A DNA stretch of 64,000 bases from DAOUJI01 sp034422875 (GCA_034422875.1 DAOUJI010000098.1:1-64000); one strand, 5' to 3'. Positions 26,690-35,758 are shown, numbered from the stretch's first letter. Translations and numbers: made by a program. Notes: a model not told the origin generated them from the letters alone.

Positions 26690-27742
26690 CTACGGCTGGC
26701 CTATGACGTCTTCCAGCTTGTGCTGCTCCACCAGCTCCCATATCTCAGCCCAAGTGTCGTCCTCGATATAGATTCCGTCCCGGCGGCGTTGCTGTTCGTT
26801 TTTGTGCTCAATCTCCCCCGGATAGAGCACTTCTGTGAATCCCTTGGCTGGAGGCGTCTGCTTGACGTATTCGCCGAACTCCTTCAGGTCCTTCTTGAAC
26901 ACGTCCAGCGGACGGAAGGCATTCACGTCAAAGCAGGCCAGGAAGCAGCCGTCGTTGTGCTTTCCCTGGGGGTCTATGCCGAAACCCAGGCCCGTCAGGA
27001 CCGCCGAGAGAGTCTCTACCATGAAGGAGAGGCCGTAGCCCTTGTGGCCCTGGTCTCCTCCCAGGGGCAGAATCGCCCCGCCCTGGGCGTGGTCCACTGG
27101 ATTGGTGGTGGGGTTGCCCTCTTTGTCGATAATCCAACCTAGGGGCACCTGCTCCCGCCGGTTGCGGGCCAGGGCGACCTTGCCTCCGGCCACCGCGCTG
27201 GTGGCCATGTCCAACAGCACCGTTCCCTCAAGGTCGCTGGGCATCGCCATGCAGATGGGGTTCGTCCCCAGCCGCCGCTCACGGCCGCCAAAGGGAGCAA
27301 CGGACTTGGGCCCGCGGCCAGAGTCGGCGGTGATCATGCCGATCATCCCCTCGGCCGCTGCCATGGTTGGATAGGCCCCCAGGCGTCCTATGTGGCTCTG
27401 GTAGCGGATGGTCATGGCCGAGACGCCGTTGGCCTTGGCCTTCTCAATAGCCATGCCCATGGCGCGCTCAGTAACGACGAACCCGAAACCCCAGTTGCCG
27501 TTGATGCGGGCCGTGGTGGGAGTCTCGTGCTCAATTTCGAATGGAGCGCCTGGAACGATGTGCCCCTTGTGGATTCGCTCCACGTACTCTGGGATGTGTA
27601 TCACGCCGTGGGAGTCGTGCCCCACGAGATTAGCCCAAATCTGGTGCTTGGCCACGGTGCGGGCTTCTTCTTCCGGCACGCCTTCTGCGACGTAGATGTG
27701 GAAGGTCATCTTTTCTAGATAGTCATGGGGAAACACAGGCAT
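26690..27742 (-). CDS. Malate/L-lactate dehydrogenase family oxidoreductase (LDH2 type)
   Basis: A 350-aa LDH2-superfamily protein. The catalytic His is H45 in VGHDSHGVIHIPEY; the NAD(P)-site features GTNPICMAMPS and KGYGLSFMVETLSA are present. Members reduce or oxidise 2-hydroxy acids such as malate, lactate, ureidoglycolate or sulfolactate; the substrate cannot be read here. GGAGAC stands before the ATG. It is a stand-alone gene bounded by repeat elements downstream and a 171-base gap upstream. Confidence 0.92.
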   Translation of the reverse strand: MPVFPHDYLEKMTFHIYVAEGVPEEEARTVAKHQIWANLVGHDSHGVIHIPEYVERIHKGHIVPGAPFEIEHETPTTARINGNWGFGFVVTERAMGMAIEKAKANGVSAMTIRYQSHIGRLGAYPTMAAAEGMIGMITADSGRGPKSVAPFGGRERRLGTNPICMAMPSDLEGTVLLDMATSAVAGGKVALARNRREQVPLGWIIDKEGNPTTNPVDHAQGGAILPLGGDQGHKGYGLSFMVETLSAVLTGLGFGIDPQGKHNDGCFLACFDVNAFRPLDVFKKDLKEFGEYVKQTPPAKGFTEVLYPGEIEHKNEQQRRRDGIYIEDDTWAEIWELVEQHKLEDVIGQP

Positions 27743-27913
27743 GTCCGTCTCCTTATGAGGGGATTTCCCGATTCTGCTCCGCCTGCGGGAAGTCTATAAT
27801 GCCGCCCACCCTTTGTCCACATGAGGCCCGCTGTGTCCCCAAGGGTCGGGCCTCAGGAGGAACCCCTCAAACGGCGGATGTTCGGTTTCGGCTGCCTGCC
27901 ATGCGAGAAGGAA

Positions 27914-28687
27914 TCAATGCGCTACGCCAGCTAGCCTACCAATATCTGTAGGAGCTTTCTCCCGAAAATCGTTCAAGACCGGATACTGGGTGTCGGCGTT
28001 TCTGGTAAGGTAGAGCCTCTCCTTTGTCCCCAATTCTTCGAAGTTTTCGTGAACTACGAGACTAATAAATGACAGGGGCTCCTTCTGGAACTCTAGCAGG
28101 GCTATGGCCACGTTCTTTGCTTTATCGTTGCCCAACACACCGAAGACGTAGAAGGACCGCCTATTGTGCGTTAGACGCCAGTCCACACTGATGGGATATT
28201 CAGCTAGGGGAGAATGGTCGGCGATTGGGTTAAATTGAGTCAGTTCAGTTGTGACGTATTCCTTCAAATCATCGTAAAATGCGCTGCGAACCGTCTCTCT
28301 TGTCCAATATCGCATATTACACACTTTTTGCGCACAGCCCGCAAACTGCAGAATACTTTCGTACAGCGTCTCCAGAGCGGCGTCCAGATACAGATTCCCG
28401 TCGGCATTCAGGACCCTATTGTTAATAAGAATACTGTCGAAAATCTTCTGCTTCGTGGGAGTGTTAATATCGTAGCTGTAGGAGAGACGCATGAGTGTCA
28501 TCCCGAAGTCGCAAATGCGAACGTGTCCCTCGCCTCGAGGGCTGTCCTGCAGATAGATGTCCACCATGTCCCCGTCTTCGTGGAGTATCGGCACAATCAA
28601 CTGATATTGTCCCGGGCGACGCTGGTAAATATCAAAGCTTGCCGCCACCGTGCCATTGAGTAAGGCTCTTATGCTATCAGTGTCCAT
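27914..28687 (-). CDS. DUF1828/DUF1829 domain protein
   Basis: A 257-aa product. The N-terminal half has the DUF1828 signature (HEDGDMVDIYLQ, then ICDFGMTLMRLSYSYD), and the C-terminal half looks like DUF1829 (SFYVFGVLGNDKAKNVAIAL). Family members lie in accessory and phage-linked regions; the biochemical role is unknown. The stretch is more AT-rich than the flanking genes, consistent with transfer. Its start overlaps by 11 bases the end of the frameshifted DUF6978-like gene upstream, so the two form one operon. Confidence 0.82.
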   Translation of the reverse strand: MDTDSIRALLNGTVAASFDIYQRRPGQYQLIVPILHEDGDMVDIYLQDSPRGEGHVRICDFGMTLMRLSYSYDINTPTKQKIFDSILINNRVLNADGNLYLDAALETLYESILQFAGCAQKVCNMRYWTRETVRSAFYDDLKEYVTTELTQFNPIADHSPLAEYPISVDWRLTHNRRSFYVFGVLGNDKAKNVAIALLEFQKEPLSFISLVVHENFEELGTKERLYLTRNADTQYPVLNDFREKAPTDIGRLAGVAH

Positions 28688-29170
28688 TGAAAAGCCTACC
28701 TTGCTGCAATTCAGGGAAATATTCGTTGTAATTGGTCACGCCAATATCAACAAAGAAAGCCCTTAGGGCCGTTTCAAAAGTGGTGTATCGGTCAGTGATT
28801 TCTCTGTGCGACGCTTGCGGTTTGCTGCTTCCAGACTCTATTTCGACTGCCGTGATACGGTGGACATGCGGCTTGGCAAAGTGGCCGTCCGTCTGCTCTG
28901 TTCTCCATGTGGGCCGTTGTAGCGAACAAGAGTTATGGCACCCAACGTTGGGTCGTTGGTTTGAAAATCCAGTCCGATGGAATAGTTTTCAATGAAGTTA
29001 GTGTTCTGACGAATGAATGCTGTGAACTTTACCCTAGGGTCCGCAACGGTTGCCAATTCCAAGTCACAACGCCTATGGGAATCCCTCTCTCTGTATCCTC
29101 TGATCGGAGCCTTACTTATGATCGTCTTGGGGAGAGCTGTCAACTCTTCAATTTGCTGATCGGTTAACAT
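28677..29170 (-). pseudogene. DUF6978-like gene broken by a frameshift
   Basis: Reading minus from ATG 29170, the first frame gives LTDQQIEELTALPKTI...LVRYNGPHGEQ and then random sequence to a stop at 28838. From about position 28900 a second frame takes over with a sensible protein (EQTDGHFAKPHVHRI, then DRYTTFETALRAFF, NYNEYFPELQQG) and stops at 28677, overlapping the DUF1828 start. The RYNGPHGE...H-x-HVH...ETAL layout matches DUF6978 from memory. The junction at about 28893-28903 reads GAACAGAGCAGACGG; removing five bases (CAGAG) would rejoin the frames. It may be a true decay, a sequencing error or programmed shifting. Confidence 0.75.
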
Positions 29171-29471
29171 GGCCTGTCTATGTTCTGGGACATGATGTTA
29201 CAACCACCATAATACTTTCATTGTCGGGGAGGTTTCAAAAAAAAGGAAGTCTGTAGTCCCGTATTTTCGTACATTCAAAGAGATGTTTTCCTCTAGACGG
29301 TGGAGTCTATTGCATCCCACCCTCCGCATCGGGTTACGTTGCTCGTCCACATACTCTCCTATGGTTAGCTCGTTGCTCTATGTCGTCAAGTCTGGACAGT
29401 TGGGCCTTCAACGCAGGCTTTGACGCTGTATGGGCAGACTGCTACTATGGACTTAGCCCCTCGTTTCTACC
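29171..29471. other. Intergenic region between divergent genes
   Basis: About 300 bases without a credible ORF. It holds an eight-A run at about 29237-29244 and, near the right end, the promoter listed at 29421-29449. No tRNA, ncRNA, inverted repeat or attachment site was seen. Confidence 0.6.
29421..29449 (+). promoter_or_regulatory. Sigma-70-type promoter for the histidine phosphatase operon
   Basis: TTGACG (29421-29426), a 17-base spacer and TACTAT (29444-29449), 22 bases before the ATG at 29472. It matches five of six and four of six consensus bases. Confidence 0.5.
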
Positions 29472-30074
29472 ATGCAGCTAATTCTTGTTCGACACGCCGA
29501 AACAGCCTGGAACCGGGACAACAAGTTCCTGGGAGCCACCGATGTGGAGCTTACTGACGAGGGAATCCAGCAAGCTGGCATGGTCGCTGGAGCCGTGGCC
29601 AAACTCAAGCCAGACTGCCTCATAAGCAGCCCCTTACTGAGAGCCAGGATGACCGCAGGCGCCATAGCGGAGAGGGCTGGCCTGTGTCCGTCAACTATGG
29701 ACGAACTGACGGAAATCAACCTGGGAGACCTGGAAGGGCTGGAAGGCCGCGATATGAGGGAGCAATATCCCGACCTGCTGGACCAGTGGAGGAGCGACCC
29801 GTCCCCAGTATGCTTCCCAGCTGGGGAGTGCATGACAGAACTGCAGACCCGGGTGATAGCCACGATAGAGAGCTTGGAGCAAAACTACGCGGGGAAGACC
29901 GTGGCCGTAGTGACCCATAACTTCCCCATCAAAGTCGCACTGCTAGCCTACCTCGGCCTGCCTCTCTCCGGGTTCCACCGGCTCAACGTCGACCTGGCCT
30001 CCATCTCCGTTGTATCCAGCAAGTCCGGCGCCCGGCAGGTCATCAGGCTGAACGACACCTCCCACATCGACTAA
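29472..30074 (+). CDS. Histidine phosphatase family protein (phosphoglycerate mutase-like)
   Basis: A 200-aa product with the catalytic R7-H8 in LILVRHAETAWN, an SSPLLRARMTA arginine site, E in LTEINLGDLEGL, and the second His in VVTHNFPI. These are all parts of the acid-phosphatase/phosphoglycerate-mutase fold. Likely a cofactor-independent phosphatase of small metabolites; CobC-like or GpmB-like activity cannot be separated. It is 21 bases before tilS, so the two are co-transcribed. Confidence 0.92.
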   Translation: MQLILVRHAETAWNRDNKFLGATDVELTDEGIQQAGMVAGAVAKLKPDCLISSPLLRARMTAGAIAERAGLCPSTMDELTEINLGDLEGLEGRDMREQYPDLLDQWRSDPSPVCFPAGECMTELQTRVIATIESLEQNYAGKTVAVVTHNFPIKVALLAYLGLPLSGFHRLNVDLASISVVSSKSGARQVIRLNDTSHID

Positions 30075-30095
30075 GAGATAGGAGACCCCTCCCCA

Positions 30096-31529
30096 GTGTC
30101 CTCCCTGGAGGCCAGAGTCAAAGCAGCCCTTCACAGGGCGCACTATGCCTCCGGCGGCGTCAAGCTGGTTGTTGCGGTTTCCGGCGGCCCTGACTCCATG
30201 GCCCTCATGCACCTTCTGGCGTCGCTGCGGGACACGGCACGTCTGGAACTCCATATAGCCCACCTTAACCATGACTTCAGGGGAGAAGAGGCCTTTGTCG
30301 ACGCACGGTTTGTGGCCGACGCCTCCGAAGCCCTGGGACTGCCCTGCACCGTCGAAGAGGACGACCCGGAAGCGTACCGGCAGGAGTCGGGCGTCAGTTC
30401 CTTTGAAGAGGCGGCCAGGGAACTGCGTTACCGCTTCCTGGCCCGAGTCGCGGAAAACGAGGGGTCCAAGGCGGTGGCCGTGGGGCACACCGCCGACGAC
30501 CTTGCCGAAACAGTCCTGATGCACCTAATCAGGGGATCTGGCCTCCATGGCCTGCGAGGCATGGAGGAGGTATCGCCTTGGGTCAGCCGCTCAGGCGCCC
30601 ACCAAACGACCCTCTTCCGCCCACTGCTGGGCGCCTCCAAGCGGGAGACTGCTGACTACTGCATGGAAAACGGCATCGTGGTCAGAAAGGACCTTGGAAA
30701 TGCCCTGCCCCGGTTCACCCGCAACAGAGTACGGGGAGAACTGATGCCCGCCCTGGCCGAATACAACCCGCGCATCATCGAGTCTCTGAACCGGCTGTCC
30801 GAGACCTCAACACTAGTGATTGACTACCTGGAGAGCCAGGTTGACGTGCTCTGGGAACGGTGCATCAAAGGGGACGGCGGATGGCTCGTGATGGACGCTA
30901 ACGTCCTGGCGGAGGAGCATCCCCTGGCAGCAAGACTGCTGATGCGGAGGGCCTATCTGGAACTAGCGGGAGACCCACGGCGGCTTTACCGGTCCCACGT
31001 CAGGGACATGGCTAACCTGATCGATGCCCCTCCCGGCAAGAGCATCCGCCTGCCCCGGGGCCTCTATCTCCATAGAAGCTACGACAGCTTGTGGATGGGA
31101 ACCGGAGCGGAGATTCCGTGCCCCTTTCCTGAGCTCCACGACGAGACCCGACTATCCCTCCCTCAATTAGGCAGAGACGTAACGCTGGATGTCTCGGGAT
31201 GGCAGCTCGAAATGGCCCGGACAGACGGGACCAATGGGCCGTCTACGGAACCGTTCACCGTCGACCTGGACCCAGAATCTCTCGGCAGCGAGCCCATCGT
31301 CATACGCACTCGAAAGCCAGGCGACCGGTTTCAGCCGCAGGGCATGGAACAATCCAAGAAGCTCCAGGACTTCTTCGTAGACCAGAAAGTCCCACGGGCG
31401 TGGCGCGACAGGACGCCGCTGGTGGTTACAGAGCGGGCCATAGCCTGGGTGGTTGGACACCGGGTCGCCGAGTGGGCGAAAAGCCGTCCCGGCAGACCGA
31501 CGCTGCGGATGTCTTTCAGAGCCCCATAA
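30096..31529 (+). CDS. tilS: tRNA(Ile)-lysidine synthase
   Basis: A 477-aa PP-loop enzyme: SGGPDS at residues 29-34 in VVAVSGGPDSMAL, then HLNHDFRGEE and VGHTADDLAET. It has TilS C-terminal substrate domains (RTRKPGDRFQPQG, WVVGHRVAEW). It converts C34 of the AUA-reading tRNA-Ile to lysidine using ATP. The GTG at 30096 follows a GGAGA at about 30080. Its 3' end overlaps the convergent DUF6282 gene by 14 bases. Confidence 0.95.
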   Translation: MSSLEARVKAALHRAHYASGGVKLVVAVSGGPDSMALMHLLASLRDTARLELHIAHLNHDFRGEEAFVDARFVADASEALGLPCTVEEDDPEAYRQESGVSSFEEAARELRYRFLARVAENEGSKAVAVGHTADDLAETVLMHLIRGSGLHGLRGMEEVSPWVSRSGAHQTTLFRPLLGASKRETADYCMENGIVVRKDLGNALPRFTRNRVRGELMPALAEYNPRIIESLNRLSETSTLVIDYLESQVDVLWERCIKGDGGWLVMDANVLAEEHPLAARLLMRRAYLELAGDPRRLYRSHVRDMANLIDAPPGKSIRLPRGLYLHRSYDSLWMGTGAEIPCPFPELHDETRLSLPQLGRDVTLDVSGWQLEMARTDGTNGPSTEPFTVDLDPESLGSEPIVIRTRKPGDRFQPQGMEQSKKLQDFFVDQKVPRAWRDRTPLVVTERAIAWVVGHRVAEWAKSRPGRPTLRMSFRAP

Positions 31530-32358
31530 GCCGGGACGGGTTGTCCTTGACCATCAAACCGACTTCCACGTCTTCAAGGCCCGCTTCCAGCAGGGTGGCG
31601 ATGCCCATGCGCATCCCCTCAGGCGGCATGGGATGGAAGGCCTGGCCAAAGTCGGAGCTTATGATGCAATGTTCGGCTCCGATGGCCCTGATGGTCTCAG
31701 CTAATTGTTTGACCTCCATGCCGAACCCCAAGGGCATCATGACGTGGACGCAGTGCTCAATGTAGGCCCCCTTGGCCGCCAGGGCTATCATATCCTCGGT
31801 GGTCATGCCAGTCATAACCGTCATGGAAGTGCCGTGGGTTACGACCACCCGGTTGATGCCCATAGCCCTTGCCTCATCCACCAGTACCATGGATTCTTGC
31901 GTCGAAAGGTGGCCGGTCCCCAAAGCCATGTCATGGGCTTTGACCGATTCGAGAACCGGATAGACCTCCGGGACCAGCTTTCCCTCCTGGTCCAATATGC
32001 ATATTCCGCCCGGCAGCCCCTTGCGCCGCTTGTCCGCCTGGGATGCGAAGGTGGGCATCCAGACCATTCGTGAGCCCATCCTGGCCGATGCTTCCACTGC
32101 GGCGGCGTTTATGCCTCCCACCTCTTCGTCCAGGCATACTCCTCCCATGAGAGATATTCCCGGGACGACCTTGCTTACGGTGAACGCCACAGGGTGGGTT
32201 GGGTACTCGTGGCTCTTCAACACCAGGCCCCTCATGCCCATGTCTTTGGCCATTTGAGCTATCTCGAGGGCGTCGCCACGCCGCTCCACTCTGGGGTCTG
32301 GATCGAAGTGGACATGGATATCCACCGAGTCTTCCATGAGGCGGTCAATAGAGGCCAT
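31516..32358 (-). CDS. DUF6282 family putative metal-dependent hydrolase
   Basis: A 280-aa product with an amidohydrolase-like start VDIHVHFDPDP (HxH), Lys in GLVLKSHEYPT, further His in TGHLST and THGTSM, and a later ISSDFGQ aspartate. It matches DUF6282 from memory. These features suggest a TIM-barrel amidohydrolase with one or two metals, but no substrate is known. GGAG precedes the ATG at 32358. It is convergent with tilS, overlapping by 14 bases. Confidence 0.85.
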   Translation of the reverse strand: MASIDRLMEDSVDIHVHFDPDPRVERRGDALEIAQMAKDMGMRGLVLKSHEYPTHPVAFTVSKVVPGISLMGGVCLDEEVGGINAAAVEASARMGSRMVWMPTFASQADKRRKGLPGGICILDQEGKLVPEVYPVLESVKAHDMALGTGHLSTQESMVLVDEARAMGINRVVVTHGTSMTVMTGMTTEDMIALAAKGAYIEHCVHVMMPLGFGMEVKQLAETIRAIGAEHCIISSDFGQAFHPMPPEGMRMGIATLLEAGLEDVEVGLMVKDNPSRLMGL

Positions 32359-32581
32359 CGCAACTCCTTAGGCGATGGGGTTTCGGGACGCCGTTCCGAG
32401 GGCCAACGGCAAGGTGGCGTAAGAATACGGGCCGCATAAGGCATTGTCAACCGAAAACGGCGGCTCCAGCCCCTTCTCCTTCGACAACGCAGCCAGCTTT
32501 TACCGCCCTCTTTGTTAGAGGGACCGGATGACCCCAGTGGGATATATTGAGAAACAGAGGCTGAACCGTTGGCCATCCGAA

Positions 32582-32642
32582 CCGGTAATGTGTACCGGAC
32601 CGGTATGGCACGTTGACTTCTGATATCATAATATGCTATCAA
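32582..32642 (+). promoter_or_regulatory. Promoter and candidate operator of hicAB
   Basis: TTGACT (32613-32618), an 18-base spacer and TATCAA (32637-32642) would start transcription at about the GTG of hicA (32649). Just upstream lie CCGGTA (32582-32587), its inverted copy TACCGG (32593-32598) and a third CCGGTA (32600-32605), which could be the HicB operator. Confidence 0.5.
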
Positions 32643-32648
32643 ATATAC

Positions 32649-32903
32649 GTGAGAACACGGCATCGTCGAACGCTGGAGGCGATATTCAAACGACCGACGC
32701 TATCCAACATTCGCTGGGATGACATCGAGTCGTTGTTCAAGGCCGTCGGGGCCATCGTCGAAGAAGGGGCCGGGTCCCGTGTGATAGTCAAACTAAATGA
32801 TCGGGTGGCGGTCTTTCATAGGCCCCATCCTCGCAAAGAAACGGACAGAGGCTCAGTAAGATCCGTTGAGAGGTTTCTAAACGAGGCCGGAATAAGTCCT
32901 TAG
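32649..32903 (+). CDS. hicA: HicA-family mRNA interferase toxin
   Basis: An 84-aa product with the HicA pattern: RTLEAIFKRPTLSNIRWDDIESLFKAVGA, a glycine-rich VEEGAGSRVIVKL and the VFHRPHPRKETDRG block with the catalytic His. It cleaves mRNA through a double-stranded-RNA-binding-like fold. GTG 32649 is chosen because this subfamily usually starts xRTKHRKTLE; the frame is open to a TTG at 32613 that coincides with the -35 box. It lies 20 bases before hicB. Confidence 0.9.
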   Translation: MRTRHRRTLEAIFKRPTLSNIRWDDIESLFKAVGAIVEEGAGSRVIVKLNDRVAVFHRPHPRKETDRGSVRSVERFLNEAGISP

Positions 32904-32923
32904 GGCAATCGGGAGGCTGGCAA

Positions 32924-33307
32924 ATGATGGAACATGGAGGCTATCGCGCAACGATAACTTTCGATGCCGAGGCGGGCATCTTCCACGGTGAAGTATTGGA
33001 CACCCGCGACGTTATCACTTTCCAGGGGACATCCGTCGAAGAGCTAAGAGACGCATTCCAAGGCTCGGTCGACGAGTACCTCAGGGTGTGCAAGGAAATG
33101 GGCCGGGAGCCGGACAAACCCTTCTCCGGAAAGATTCTGCTCAGAGTCAACCCTGAGCTTCACCGTGCCGCATTTGCAACCGCCAGCGCTGAGGGGAAAA
33201 GCCTGAACTCCTGGCTGGCAGAGACCGTTGAGAACGTTGTCGGCGCCGGGCCTGAGAAAACGCCGGAAAAGGCACCGCGACAAAAGACGAAGAAACAGTC
33301 CAAGTAA
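32924..33307 (+). CDS. hicB: HicB-family antitoxin
   Basis: A 127-aa product with the HicB partial RNase H-like domain (YRATITFDAEAGIFHGEV, then ITFQGTSVEELRDAF) and a C-terminal ribbon-helix-helix (RVNPELHRAAFATASAEGKS). It ends in a Lys/Pro-rich tail. It should bind HicA and repress the operon via the CCGGTA repeats (inferred). An ATG pair starts the gene; either of the two could be used. Confidence 0.92.
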   Translation: MMEHGGYRATITFDAEAGIFHGEVLDTRDVITFQGTSVEELRDAFQGSVDEYLRVCKEMGREPDKPFSGKILLRVNPELHRAAFATASAEGKSLNSWLAETVENVVGAGPEKTPEKAPRQKTKKQSK

Positions 33308-33320
33308 CCCGTCGTCAACC

Positions 33321-33788
33321 CTACGCGTCTTTGACGGCCCTGAGGACGCGGGCCATCTCGACAGCGCCCTCGGCGGCGCTGGCGCCCAGGTTGCCGGACT
33401 TTCCGCCGGCCCGGTTGATGGCCTGCTCCATGTTCTCGGTGGTCAGCACTCCGAACATGATTGGCACGCCCGTCTCGGTGGCGACCCGGTTGATGCCGGA
33501 GGAGGCCTGATTGGCCACCATGTCGTAGTGGCCTGTTTCTCCACGAATAATCGTGCCCAGGCAGACTACTGCGTCGTACCGCCCGGTTTGTGCCATGGTC
33601 TTGGCCGTGACCGGCAACTCGAAAGACCCCGGCACCCAGACGATGTCCACATCCTGGACTCCGTACCTGGACAGGGTCTCACGGGCGCCTTCCAGCAGTT
33701 GCTGTGTAATGAACTGGTTGAATCGGGCCACGGCGATCCCGATGTTCAAGCCCCGACCGTCAAGGTCTCCCGACAGCTCTCTAGGCAA
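33321..33788 (-). CDS. ribH: 6,7-dimethyl-8-ribityllumazine synthase
   Basis: A 155-aa RibH protein with VARFNQFITQQLLEGA, VPGSFELPVTA and VVCLGTIIRGETGHYDMVANQA, which are the substrate-binding landmarks. It condenses 5-amino-6-ribitylamino-uracil with dihydroxybutanone phosphate in riboflavin synthesis. It lies 32 bases downstream of the disulfide oxidoreductase gene on the same strand; no other rib gene is nearby. Confidence 0.96.
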   Translation of the reverse strand: MPRELSGDLDGRGLNIGIAVARFNQFITQQLLEGARETLSRYGVQDVDIVWVPGSFELPVTAKTMAQTGRYDAVVCLGTIIRGETGHYDMVANQASSGINRVATETGVPIMFGVLTTENMEQAINRAGGKSGNLGASAAEGAVEMARVLRAVKDA

Positions 33789-33820
33789 GGTCAGTCTCCT
33801 GTTATCGGATTCTGAGGCCC

Positions 33821-34537
33821 CTATTCAGCCTCGTCGTCGTCCGCACCCGCCTCCAACACCTTGTCCACGAACTCCTCTTCTGAAACGGCCCCCACTAGCT
33901 GGGCCTTGGGTAGGACTCCAAGCTTGCTCTCCTGGGTGATGACCGTCTTGGGAACGCCACGCACCTGGTACGTCTGGGCCAAGGCGGGGAATTCCTCCAC
34001 CTCGATCACGTCGGCGGTTACGTTGGCGTTCTCCAACGCTATGGCGTGTGCAATCCGCGCCACACCGGGGCAGAAGCCGCACGACGGAGTCACAAACACC
34101 CGGATATGCACTGGTTTGCTGACCTTCTTGAGCTTTCTGCGGGAGTCCATGGACAGTGGACTAACGCCCCTGGATATGGTCTTGATGCCCGCTACGATAG
34201 TTGGGAATTCGAGGCCAGCCGGCAGTCCATAGAACTTCAGACGTCCGTCGTTGTCGTCTCCCAGAACGATGGCCGGTATCTGCTCTATCCCGTACTTCTG
34301 CCTCTCCTCCGACTGGCTGTAGACGTCCACGATGTCCAGGTGCAGTTTGGGGGAAAGGGACGTAAGCTCTTCCATAAGCTGCTGCGTCTGTGGGCAGTAT
34401 CGGCACTCCCGCCCGGGGATGGTCAGCAGCGAGGAGCCCTGGGAAAAAAGCTTGATGGTTACCTCGTTCTTGAGGTCTTTGCGGAGTTCCCTTTTCAGGG
34501 AGTCCCTGTCTTTGTCCGGAATTATGGGCATGTCCAA
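33821..34537 (-). CDS. Two-domain glutaredoxin-like protein disulfide oxidoreductase (Pdo)
   Basis: A 238-aa product with two thioredoxin folds, each with a CxxC: C-R-Y-C in GRECRYCPQ (first domain) and C-G-F-C in SCGFCPG (second domain). cis-Pro regions are IEQIPAIV and VRGVPKTV. This is the Pdo/NrdH-like family of archaea and deep bacteria that handles cytosolic disulfides. It lies next to the UGSC selenoprotein cluster (divergent), which suggests a redox theme, though not proof of partnership. Confidence 0.88.
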   Translation of the reverse strand: MDMPIIPDKDRDSLKRELRKDLKNEVTIKLFSQGSSLLTIPGRECRYCPQTQQLMEELTSLSPKLHLDIVDVYSQSEERQKYGIEQIPAIVLGDDNDGRLKFYGLPAGLEFPTIVAGIKTISRGVSPLSMDSRRKLKKVSKPVHIRVFVTPSCGFCPGVARIAHAIALENANVTADVIEVEEFPALAQTYQVRGVPKTVITQESKLGVLPKAQLVGAVSEEEFVDKVLEAGADDDEAE

Positions 34538-34699
34538 CCCCGACTATACGCTTTGAGTTTGCCCAGTTTACACCTTAAAAATCCCTTTTTCCACCCTTGC
34601 CGTCCGCCACAACCGCCGTTGAAGGGCTCCCTGTTTTGTGCTAATTTACCCACGGACTCTCCAGGGCCAAATCTTCAACTTGTTCTTAGGCGGTGCAGC

Positions 34700-35758
34700 A
34701 TGACCCTTAACTCCGACTCCCTTGTCTCCAGCCGCGTGGACGTCGCAGGCGACTTGGATGACGCCATCGAGATGTGCTACCAGAAGGGATGGACCGACGG
34801 CCTACCCGTGGTCCCCCCAACGGAAGAGAAAGTGCTCCGGTTCCTGGAGTTCGTGGAACGCGATCCATCGGACGTCATTGGAATAGAACCGGTGCGGGGC
34901 CGTGTCGTAACTGCGGAGAAGGTGGCCATCAACGCCGTAATGGCCGGATGCAAGCAAGAGTACATGCCCATCATCATGGCCTGTGTGGAGGGAATGGTCT
35001 TGCCTGAGTACAACCTCCACGGGAGCTCCGCCAGCACGGGAGGCTCGGCGCCCCTGCTCATCATCAACGGACCCATACGACAGAAACTGGGCTTTGCCTC
35101 GGGCAACAACCTCTTCGGCCCAGGACCTGACCGCCGCCCCAACGCCACGGTGGGCCGGGCCATCAGGATGATTCTCATCAACGTGCTGGAGAACCACCCC
35201 GGAGTCCTGGACCGCTCCACACTAGGTCATCCCGGCAAGTACAGCTTCTGCATAGCCGAGGACGAGGAAAACAGCCCCTGGGAACCTCTCCACGTGGAAA
35301 AGGGGTTCGACGCTGACGCCAGCACGGTGACGGTGGCCGCTTCTCACGGCCCGCAGCAAATGGGCGTAGTCTGGGAAGGGACTCCCGAGGCCATGCTCAT
35401 CAACATCGCCGACACCATGCTGGGCATCATGCCGAGGCAGGGCGAGGTCATACTGGTCATGTCGATCGAACACAGCCACCTGTACAAGGACGCGGGGTGG
35501 TCCAAGCAGCAGGTGAAGCAGTTCGTCTACGACCACGCCTGCCGCACCCACGAAGAATACGCGCGGGTGAAGAAGGTCGACCCACCTGAGCCCGGCCAGG
35601 AGAAGGAGCTTATCCACGCCATCGAGACCCCCGACGCCCTCACCCTGATTTCCGGCGGCGGCGCGGGAGGCCCTTGGGACTGCATCATCACCCGATGGGG
35701 CCGGGGCGTCACGTCCAAGTCCATTACCAAGCAGATAGACACCAGCAAGATTCTTTAG
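34700..35758 (+). CDS. Conserved protein of unknown function next to the UGSC selenoprotein
   Basis: A 352-aa product I cannot assign a reaction to. Conserved-looking stretches are MCYQKGWTDGLPVVPPTEE, AEKVAINAVMAGC, NGPIRQKLGFASGNN, GRAIRMILIN and PGKYSFCIAEDEEN. It has few cysteines and no signal peptide or membrane helix. The ATG at 34700 is chosen because it starts the recognisable sequence; the frame is open back to 34046 only as a shadow of the Pdo gene. It ends 132 bases before the selenoprotein start on the same strand. I recall such pairs of genes, so a shared enzyme is plausible. Confidence 0.7.
   Translation: MTLNSDSLVSSRVDVAGDLDDAIEMCYQKGWTDGLPVVPPTEEKVLRFLEFVERDPSDVIGIEPVRGRVVTAEKVAINAVMAGCKQEYMPIIMACVEGMVLPEYNLHGSSASTGGSAPLLIINGPIRQKLGFASGNNLFGPGPDRRPNATVGRAIRMILINVLENHPGVLDRSTLGHPGKYSFCIAEDEENSPWEPLHVEKGFDADASTVTVAASHGPQQMGVVWEGTPEAMLINIADTMLGIMPRQGEVILVMSIEHSHLYKDAGWSKQQVKQFVYDHACRTHEEYARVKKVDPPEPGQEKELIHAIETPDALTLISGGGAGGPWDCIITRWGRGVTSKSITKQIDTSKIL

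Noticed and set aside
26495..27142. Plus-strand reading frame over the LDH2 gene and repeat element
   Set aside because: It starts in the palindromic repeat and continues antisense to the dehydrogenase.
32613..32648. TTG start of hicA at 32613
   Set aside because: It coincides with the TTGACT -35 box and adds residues not typical of HicA.
34046..34699. In-frame extension of the 352-aa protein gene back to 34046
   Set aside because: It runs antisense across the disulfide oxidoreductase gene and has no protein-like similarity; ATG 34700 starts the recognisable sequence.
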